Source of the DNA: Carnegiea gigantea
Taxonomy: Eukaryota > Streptophyta > Magnoliopsida > Caryophyllales > Cactaceae
Assembly (NCBI GenBank): GCA_029747015.1
Contig: JAKOGI010002255.1
Span: 62,986-126,985 of the forward strand
Length of the DNA: 64,000 nucleotides
Reading direction: 5' to 3'
Part shown: positions 58,501 through 64,000 of the stretch, piece after piece
Layout of the letters: every line of letters starts with the position of its first letter
Position numbering within the stretch: position 1 is the first letter of the stretch
Position numbers and translations under genes: made by a program
The notes under the pieces: model-generated
Databases searched by the model: none
Told to the model about the DNA's origin: nothing
Seen by the model: only the letters and a program-made list of their open reading frames with translations

Positions 58501-60076
58501 GCTTGAAGTATTTGGGGATTCGCAATTAATTATTCGACAAATAAATGGTCAGTACGAGGTAAGAGACGCCAAATTATCGCCTCTTTACAAGAGGGCAAGA
58601 AGCCTTATGAATCAATTCCTTCAAGTAGAAGTCAATCATGTACCGAGGTCTGAAAATGACAAAGCAGATGCCTTAGCAAAGTTGGCTGCTTCACTGACTC
58701 TCCCTGATGAAAGGGAAATTCAAATAACAATCGGGGAACGTCACTTGTTGGCCTCAGCTTTAGACCGTCTTGATGAAATTGAAGAAATAAATGTAGTTTC
58801 GGTTTTTGCGGTCGAAGAAGAAGCAGATTGGAGACATCCCCTCATGGAATACATTCAACATGGCATTTTACCCACTGATCCGAAGAAAAGAGCAGAGGTA
58901 AAACGGCGAGCACTAAGGTTTACATTTAAAAATGACACCTTATATCGAAAGACTTTCGATGGGGTTTTACTTAGATGCTTGTCAAGGGAGGAGGCTGCTT
59001 ATGTCTTAAATGAAGTTCATGCTGGGGTATGTGGTGCTCATCAGGCAGGTCCAAGGCTTGCTAACCAAATCAAAAGGCTAGGATATTATTGGCCGACCAT
59101 GGTTCAAGACGCAATAAAATTTGCTAAAGCTTGCCAAATTTGTCAAATACATGGAGATTTCATCCACCAGCCACCACAATTACTCCATCCAAGCATATTA
59201 TCTTGGCCCTTCCATACATGGGGGCTAGATGTCGTAGGACCTTTCAAGCCATCTTCCTCTCGCGGCCACATATTCATCTTAGCAGCCACAGATTATTTCT
59301 CAAAGTGGGCTGAGGCTATCCCATTGAAAGAAGTGGGGGCAAAACAAGTTGCCGACTTTATCAGGACTTATCTCATTTATAGATATGGAGTCCCATGCAA
59401 GATCATTTCAGACAACGCCCTCTACTTCAAAAATCAAGTGATGATAAAGCTTGCAGAGAAGTACAAGTTCAGGCATAGCTTCTCATCAAGCTATAATCCA
59501 TCCTCAAATGGTCAAGCTGAAGCATTCAATAAAGTGCTTTGCAAGATTCTAAAGAAAATGGTCTCAAAATCAAGGAGGGATTGGCATGAACGACTACCAG
59601 AAGCTTTATGGGCCTATCGAACCACCGTTCGAACTGCAACTGGCTGTACGTCCTATAACTTGGTGTTTGGTTCTGAAGCCATGTTACCCCTCGAGGTGCA
59701 ATTACCCTCTTTAAGGGTGGCCATGCAATTCACAAATCCAGATGAAAACACTCAAGTCAGACTTGCCGAACTGGAAGCATTAGATGAACGTCGGCTAATG
59801 GCCCAACAAAGGCTTGAAATTTACCAAGCTCAAATGGCTGGTGCATTCAATAGGCGAGTCAAATTTCGCTCCTTTGGCATGGGTGATCTGGTGTTAACAA
59901 TAAGGAGACCTATTGTCATCAATCGAAAGACACAGGGGAAATTTGAGCCCAAATGGGAAGGCCCATATGTAATCACCAAAGTCTTTCCTAAAGGAGCATA
60001 TGAGCTCTCAAATCATGATGGCCGAATAGTATATGCCTGTGTCAATGGCAAATTTGTAAAGAAATTCTTTACTTGA
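52562..60076 (+). CDS. Tat-like gag-pol polyprotein, 2504 residues, open
   Basis: Domains in order, with approximate residues: a coiled-coil-like region rich in LQRKLAEKEAEI (160-180); gag core FEKFDGINGSPYEHLAHFY and FVQSLKGAAFTWY (240-410); a CHHC-type knuckle CSYHRIISHPIKDC (497); a charged linker; aspartic protease LLDCGSAVNLLP (930) with DCG in place of DSG; reverse transcriptase with RICVDFRDLN (1526) and catalytic YVDDL (1628); a first RNase H (1770-1890) in which the usual TDAS reads TAALERS, so it is probably catalytically dead; a second RNase H with FDGAAKSRGAG (1920), AEYEAL (1958), GDSQLI (1984) and NDKADALAKL (2033), all four acidic residues kept; integrase zinc motif from HAGVCGAH to CQIC (2150-2195), and core acids in GLDVVGP, IISDNALYF and NGQAEAFNK (2220-2318); and a C-terminal GPY-type module (2440-2500) without chromodomain. 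There is no stop or frameshift. It drives element replication and integration. Confidence 0.95.
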   Translation: MMTSYSEEETIPKTAKVKLVKPSTSSTSIMVPRLLQVTTTTPPQSLIKGRRLLPPRPQNQSDLTFEGIESQAYSGPITRSRAKALSYTEVALQSPTTTFQQGKNQLKGQDEVTRPAFSQEGASSNVILQEQISEDDQAENMPVLVTSTPSLEEQMQELQRKLAEKEAEIASLAMRLENREHEKTNEVSGSNTVITSQDIKELIAQGIREHQAAINPPVLGYRSPYPSHYDSVPFPKGYQKPNFEKFDGINGSPYEHLAHFYSACGETALNDALLIRQFVQSLKGAAFTWYTQLHPGSIHTWDDLQRAFLAQFVSSKRKVSIIDLADTHQRPNESANDFIMRWRSLSLQCPEKLSEQSAVQMCANNLDPQIATYVGTAEPQNFDALVSKASNVERQLARQKAIQPKREEIKRLNKKGESMATFVRASPKLTNGGNFNNSKGKQKEGARRLTLQERKEKKYPFDDDDVQGIFDELMAAKALSLPEPKRPAEVNRTNDPKYCSYHRIISHPIKDCYVFKDIIEDMIGRGEIEIEGAPTKGPTASSNATSTVEQKDESHPSSSETNNGIPTVSLPPHAVPIKFIAEDDVAIVWAYPNMPAPSPGAPTLYDFYLDPSLEAWATSEDEHDDSLGWHTYSNRRSFRQGIVRASQSPGVKIRGQKLPQKKNQKNKKKKSRAKKKPDLSSEEEYVPPVKTPFTLSDYIPKGFFGSDPSDDDPEEGEVAQCCMVSWADECEEVNIEIPLTAQEADQITLRSSRQLQPPELVGKEKGKEATPDVPRMPVNIKERGEDDVIPSTANSKGITENKQLNKESKKDPLVSVPFQVSQGPCKEKVRYDVISHLKRIPARLSVYDALQMSKELRKALIQALMDPEDYKDQVDPVEVDEVLSSPLNRCAACMACITFSDEDLQLGSANHNRPLYITGRIGDKRINRILLDCGSAVNLLPLRVLRAIGIEPNQLSPTLLTIQGFNQVGQKALGTIALKVELDNLYTDALFHVIDADTSYNALLGRPWLHTSRAIASTLHQCLKYTDEHGNEKTIQGDANPFHGEDVNYADAKFYKSADSGTSQVLLAQEKDNQKEKPEAFTFPQKFIRAINSYASEAKEYQAPRSKVLFKYTPKEKRRADQKALTSVKEIMNSLVTSYTFPLRRIDQSMPKGNLVIRTSLGNKRVVLRGNTSNYPIEASSSRPPPGGVSQSRKRKKGNNKRGFDEANKQINISHESGVLKASFQADVPEALQVSHDGGVLKSHATNDLVFTPQEQEMLFSTDEQVQPRISVFQRLGKINEPKQKNVRVRNQKKWKLKKKKQQPRSFIWVRGQNDASQIEQVEQVNVVSVADDEGAQNFEFSCQKVPKHHRINVLNCKGREEAQVHANSPKRLDGDLVDIQQESSEDFVEAIQPAPPEMEDGGQATIDELREINLGTIDEPKPIFVSTILNNEEVVQYEQLLREYKDVFAWGYQDMPGLDPSVAVHKLAVSEGVKPIKQPQRCFRPELTIQINAEVDKLIKANFIREVQYPTWLANIVPVRKKNGQLRICVDFRDLNNACPKDDFPLPITELLVDATTGFGALSFMDGFSGYNQIKMDPKDEDLTAFRTPQGIYCYTVMPFGLKNAGATYQRAMTIIFRDFLHNLVECYVDDLVVKTKERENHLHDLRKVFEKLRQHQLKMNPLKCAFGVISGRFLGFVVRKEGIEIDPDKVKAIIQMPPPRNLRELRGLQGRLAYIRRFISNLSGRCQPFTRLLKKDTPFIWDQACQSAFESIKQYLTRPPVLMAPIQGKPLIFYTAALERSLGAMLAQCNDQGKENALYYISRTMVGAEINYSSMEKICLALVFAIQKLRHYLLSHQIILISKADPLKYILSRHTLSGRLAKWAMLLAPFDIKFMPQKAVKGQAIADFLAAHQCPDNEELPDDLPDDEVMLTEIKTWQLYFDGAAKSRGAGVGIVFVTPSGGLVPYSFSLLEICSNNVAEYEALIIGLELAHEMRIDQLEVFGDSQLIIRQINGQYEVRDAKLSPLYKRARSLMNQFLQVEVNHVPRSENDKADALAKLAASLTLPDEREIQITIGERHLLASALDRLDEIEEINVVSVFAVEEEADWRHPLMEYIQHGILPTDPKKRAEVKRRALRFTFKNDTLYRKTFDGVLLRCLSREEAAYVLNEVHAGVCGAHQAGPRLANQIKRLGYYWPTMVQDAIKFAKACQICQIHGDFIHQPPQLLHPSILSWPFHTWGLDVVGPFKPSSSRGHIFILAATDYFSKWAEAIPLKEVGAKQVADFIRTYLIYRYGVPCKIISDNALYFKNQVMIKLAEKYKFRHSFSSSYNPSSNGQAEAFNKVLCKILKKMVSKSRRDWHERLPEALWAYRTTVRTATGCTSYNLVFGSEAMLPLEVQLPSLRVAMQFTNPDENTQVRLAELEALDERRLMAQQRLEIYQAQMAGAFNRRVKFRSFGMGDLVLTIRRPIVINRKTQGKFEPKWEGPYVITKVFPKGAYELSNHDGRIVYACVNGKFVKKFFT

Positions 60077-60101
60077 AGTTGCTGGATAGTTGAATTCTAC
60101 C

Positions 60102-60148
60102 GAACTACGAAAGGCTTGATCCCTCAAAAAGGGGGTACGTAGGCAGTC
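60102..60148 (+). repeat. CTACG…CGTAG stem-loop motif after pol
   Basis: GAACTACGAAAGGCTTGAT is followed by inner arms CCCT/AGGG and then GTACGTAGG. It starts 26 bases after the pol stop codon. Confidence 0.8.
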
Positions 60149-60693
60149 CAATGTTAAACTGGATGCAGCCACAAAAATGAATAAATCCTTTCTTCCCCTG
60201 CTTGCTTTAAAAAAAAAAAAAAGGGGGGGAAGGAGATAATCACAAAAAAAAAAGAGAGCTAAAAAAAAAGAGGAAGCATTCAAATTTTATTACAATAGCA
60301 TAAATCGTACAGTACAAAGTGGGCTGAAGGTTGGAAATATAAATGCCAAATAATTAGACAAAAAAGAAACCCTCTACAATCTTTTACATGACTTTGTAGA
60401 AAATAAAAGTACAAATATTACTTAAGTCAAAGTCTCCCAACAAAGAAAGACCGGAAATACCCTTCTGAAAGTTAGCATATGATGTAAAGTGAGGCATGGA
60501 CCCTTCCTAGAAGGTGAATTGTTGAACTTTCTGATACTGCAACAACTTTTTGAAGGTTACAACTATCCAACTCCTACTAAATTCGCGGTGCATAAAATTG
60601 TTTATGTACTGTAGAAAGGAAGGGATAAAAACAAGTTATATTCAACATAAAGGCGAACATTATACGTGTTCAAGCAAATTCACACATATAATG

Positions 60694-60706
60694 TCCGGGG
60701 GGCAAC
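60694..60706 (+). promoter_or_regulatory. Tat-like polypurine tract
   Basis: The sequence CCGGGGGGCAAC directly precedes the TGTTG start of the 3' LTR. The G-run is the likely plus-strand primer, although the tract is short and contains pyrimidines. Confidence 0.6.
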
Positions 60707-63536
60707 TGTTGAACCAAAAATTTTTACAAATCATAAATTTTTGATTATGTCTTAGTATAAAATACAAATAAAAGTGGATCCGATTACATAATTAAAAACA
60801 AAAAAAATAAAGAAAATGCAAAAAAAAAGGGGCTGCATAAGTAAACCTCTTTCTCCAGCACCTTCCGCTGACTATTCAAAGCACAGTCAAAAAAAAAAGG
60901 GAGAGCACTCCATTGTCATAGAAGTCATTTTGGTTAATTAAAAAACGACAGCAACACTTCTTAGCATATATGTTTGCTAGCAAAAGAGAGTGCTGCGTGG
61001 AAGTTGAAACGTAGCCCATTACTGTCCTCTTTCCCTACTTTTGCTGCGACGTGGAGGGAGGTTGAAGAATTTACTCCATCAATATAAATACGAGGCACTG
61101 GTCACAGAACAGAGGAGAAAGAGAAGAGGCAGGGGAAGGGCACAAAAAGAACGAAAGAGCAAACCCAAAAAAAAAAAAGAAAAAAGGAGAGGGGTCTGTG
61201 AAAGCAAAAAAGAAGAAGGAAAATACAAAGAGACAAGAACAGGGGGTCTCGGTGAGAGCACAGAGGAGAAGAAACAGAGCAAAAAAAAAAAATACAGAGA
61301 ACAGAGCCTAAGGACGGAAGAACTGAAGAACCGGAGAAAACTGATTCAAAGGGGGTAAATACTCCTCTCGATAACTTCAAGCCGAAAATTTCAAGGTAAT
61401 ACAAAAATGGAGTATGGATGCTTTAGTTCATCTCAAACCTTCATCCTGCATATTCAAGATTGTCACAGTTAATTAAAAAAAAAAGTGTTGGGTCTAATAA
61501 AGGGATTAGGGCCTCAACACAAGTTCAAGTTTCAATCAGACTTTTGGGATCATGCTAGATCCCGGTTCTCGCCGGAACTGCCAAAATTTGGATCCTGCTG
61601 GATCCCGATTCCTGCCGGAATCATTAAATGACGGATCCTGTGGGATTCCTGTTCCTGCCGGAACCATGGAAAGACCCAAAAATTTTTTTTGTTCATACCT
61701 TTTGAGAAAACTTCGCGTCTCTGCGAATGAATGGAAGAAGTTTCCAGAGCTCAAGTGGAATAAATTGGAAAATCTAAGCCTTTTATAAATTCCAAGTTTT
61801 CTTTTAGTGGATAAATTTGATTCATCTTAAAATTCCATTCTGAAGTATATTCCTCAGAAGATATTACTTATCCACTTAAAATTTTGATTTGTGGGTAAGT
61901 AAGAAAAAGAAAAAAAAAGGGAAAAAAAAAAGCATAGTCAAAGCAATTGAAGAATTCTAGCTTGTGGCAATCGTTACATGTAAACTGGATTGGCTTGCTC
62001 TGGAAATAAAAAGCAGTTAAGCCTGTTAAAGACACATCCCTGTTTTAAGCAAATGGCTCCCTGTTTCTGGTCCTGATGCTCTGTTTTTGGGTACAGTTAT
62101 TTCACGAAAGCAAAATCAAAAGCTTTGCTTTCTATCAATTGAAGGGAAAATTACCAGCAGGTGTTGACTATTCTCTTTAATTACTGACATCGAACCTTTT
62201 TCAAGTAGGTGTTGTTTAGTGTTAATTTCGAAAGTTGCCACCGCCTCTGTTGCTGCCAATAATCACCAATTTGTTGGGGCACAGAATAAATGAGTAAAAT
62301 AATTAAACAAATGCGTGAGCCTTCAAGCGTTGTCACCACCGTTCATTTAGCAAAAATCAGTAAAGAGTCAGATTGGGTGACGTACTGACATTATATGAAG
62401 TCTATGAAGCTAGAGTTCATAAACTTTTTTTTTGGGGGGGGCATCTGCCTGACAAAATCTGTAATAGGAAAAATAAAAATATGTTTAAGTTGAATATCCA
62501 TTAGAACTACGGTGACTTGATTCCACTAAGGATACGTAGGAAGCTCGATATAAAATTTTTCGAGTTCAGTCTAAACCAAAATCTTCAAATGGGCTTAACC
62601 CGATGACCCCCTCTTTCACAAATGACCAAAATTACAATCCTGTAACTTTTTGTTACACGTTACGTAGACAAAGCAAATAAAAATCAAGTTTCGGAAAATA
62701 TCGAATCTTTTTCAAGTCATAGGTTTGGCAGAATGGACCAAAGTCAAGCCAAATATACAACCAAGCCTACTAAATTCTTCCATTCCCAAGACATAAGCCT
62801 AAATAAAATTCGGAATAAGAACTACGTCGATTTGATCCCACCAAGGGTACGTAGGAAACCCGTAAATAAATTTCGGGTGCAATCGCAAGTTAAACAAAAT
62901 TAATGGACCAACCCCATTAAAGGTTAAGTCGGAAAATTAAAAAAAATATTAAGTGGCTAAAAATATAACTTAGCCATTTTTTTAAAAAAATCCAAATACC
63001 AAAATTAAATTAAAAATTATCCTAACATAAATAGCTTAACTAAAATAAAAAGATAAATTAATTCAAATAAAATTAAAGAACTACGGCTGGTTTGATCCTC
63101 CATAAAAGAGGTACGTAGGCAACTCACAATAAATAAGTGAGTACAACCCAAATTCCAAATCAAATAAAATTATCCGTGCCATAACCTGCATATGAAGAAT
63201 GTGTACGTGTAGTACCCTTCCTAGAAGGTGCCTATACGGCCATTATCTGATGCAATTAAGTTTTGGATGACGGGTGACTCGGCATACAATATACATGTCG
63301 ATCCAAATTGTATAAAGTCTTATTAATACAAAATAAAACGAACAAAGAAAGAAAATAATAAAATAGAACGAATCGGAATCAAAAGGTGGTCTCCCAGACG
63401 GGAGACGTAATTAAGGAGGTTTATCCTCTTGAATAGGGTCGTACTCAAAACAAACCGATGTATATTTTTCTTTTATATATACGTCGGAAAGTTATGTTGT
63501 GCATATAATTTATTTTTATTAAATTTTTGCCCAACA
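60707..63536 (+). repeat. Tat-like 3' LTR
   Basis: It matches 48844-51657 from end to end. The clearest difference is near 62170-62200, where this copy has about 18 extra bases (CTCTTTAATTACTGACATCG region). The three stem-loop motifs are at 62503-62545, 62819-62861 and 63078-63126, and the TATA box at 61083. Confidence 0.95.
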
Positions 63537-64000
63537 GTCAAGGTATCATCAACTTAGGATTATACCTGAAGACATTCCCAAAACCACACTAAGGACCATG
63601 TTTGGGTCACTATGAATTCATTGTGATGCCTTTTGGCCTAATCAATGGCCCTGCAGCCTTTATGGATATTATGAATAGAGTTTCACACCCTATTTAGATA
63701 CGTTTGTGGTGGTGTTCATAGAAAGACACCTTGAATTACTCCAAGGATAGAGATAAGCATATTGTTCAATTGAGACAGTGTTGCAGACCTTAAAGCGACA
63801 TCAATTACACAACAACCACAAAAAGCATGAGTACTAATTAGAAGCAATGGTGTTTATGGAGCATATGGCTCCAAAGGAAGAGATTAAGGTTGTTTTGCAC
63901 AAGCTGAAAGCGGTTACAAAGTGCCCAACACCCACCAATGCACTAAGCCTAGAAACTGTTTGAGTTTAGTATGTACGCGCATATGTGTGTGCGTGTATGT
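63537..64000 (+). pseudogene. Tekay-like reverse transcriptase relic, continued
   Basis: [21 protein letters not shown] follows on from the SKINLR end at 48840. [23 protein letters not shown] appears in another frame at about 63615, and FVVVFIERHLE replaces the catalytic FIDDILVYS, so both aspartates are lost. Later fragments (KRHQLH about 63787, VLHKLKAVTKCP about 63895) fit the reverse transcriptase connection region. Frameshifts are frequent. A short GT-rich repeat begins at the window end. Confidence 0.85.

Larger units (their letters stand above)
60077..60706 (+). other. Tat-like 3' untranslated region
   Basis: It holds a fourth CTACG…CGTAG motif (60102-60148), the CCTTC/GAAGG hairpin (60502-60514), A-rich runs and a polypurine tract. 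The order motif-then-hairpin is the same as at the end of the LTR (51199 then 51337). No gene is seen. Confidence 0.8.
48844..63536 (+). mobile_element. Tat-like Ty3/gypsy retrotransposon, near-intact, nested
   Basis: LTRs of 2814 bp (48844-51657) and 2830 bp (60707-63536) both have TGTTG…CAACA ends. I noticed by eye only about ten substitutions and a few indels between them, so the insertion is young. The host reverse transcriptase frame resumes after it. The flanks share only GTC, shorter than the usual 5-bp duplication. The 14.7-kb element carries a primer-binding-site region, a basic leader frame, a 2504-codon gag-pol frame without a stop, a 3' region and a polypurine tract. The second RNase H of archaeal type between RNase H and integrase is diagnostic of the Tat clade, as is the absence of a chromodomain. 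Confidence 0.95.
42589..64000 (+). mobile_element. Ty3/gypsy Tekay/Del-like retrotransposon, decayed, extends past the window
   Basis: A putative 3.0-kb 5' LTR (42589-45633) has ends TATAATAGCCC and GGGCGTTATA, mutated from TG…CA. A few bases later comes TTTGGTATCAGAGCTCAGGTT, the tRNA-Met primer site typical of Tekay/Del elements. Gag, protease and reverse transcriptase relics follow in order. The reverse transcriptase is interrupted by the Tat-like element at 48844-63536 and resumes in register at 63537. The 3' half and 3' LTR are outside the window. Confidence 0.8.

Overview
The window looks like a gene-poor, repeat-dominated stretch of a flowering-plant nuclear genome, probably a dicot. 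The evidence is the mix of plant-type elements (CACTA/EnSpm, hAT-like, Helitron, Ty1/copia, Ty3/gypsy Tekay-like and Tat-like), AT-rich spacer with very long (TA)n and (CA)n microsatellites, and TTTAGGG-like motifs. I found no intact host protein-coding gene, rRNA, tRNA or CRISPR. Almost every coding signal belongs to a mobile element, and all but one of these elements are visibly broken.

Layout. 1-1.8 kb: AT-rich spacer with two fragments resembling an ADP-ribosyltransferase fold, in opposite orientations. 1.88-9.02 kb: a complete but decayed CACTA element with matching termini and a 3-bp ATC target duplication, sitting inside one unit of a 156-bp tandem repeat. 9.8-11.9 kb: a non-autonomous hAT-like element with a second foldback-type element nested in it, (TA)n on both sides. 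12.2-15.1 kb: degenerate repeats with telomere-like motifs and recurring microsatellites. 16.96-21.12 kb: a complete non-autonomous Helitron carrying a beta-1,3-glucanase-like exon fragment and an antisense LINE reverse transcriptase fragment. About 23.9-30.9 kb: a decayed Rep/helicase plus RPA-like Helitron whose 3' end belongs to the same family. 31.4-37.9 kb: a Ty1/copia element on the minus strand, broken by a small CACTA-like element at 33.5-34.8 kb and by a (TA)n run inside reverse transcriptase. 38.0-42.6 kb: one CACTA-like terminus, a foldback and sequence I cannot assign. 42.59 kb to the window end: a decayed Tekay/Del-like gypsy element, split inside its reverse transcriptase by a young Tat-like gypsy element at 48.84-63.54 kb.

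The Tat-like element is the only one that looks recently active. Its two 2.8-kb LTRs are nearly identical, and a 2504-codon gag-pol frame is open with protease, reverse transcriptase, a second archaeal-type RNase H and integrase motifs. Its most interesting feature is a repeated motif of about 43-49 bp: three copies in each LTR and one after pol. Its inner arms change in a compensatory way between copies, so it looks like a conserved RNA stem-loop. A second short hairpin accompanies it near the end of each LTR and after pol.

Coordinates of element ends were read by eye. Decayed coding regions are given as approximate spans.
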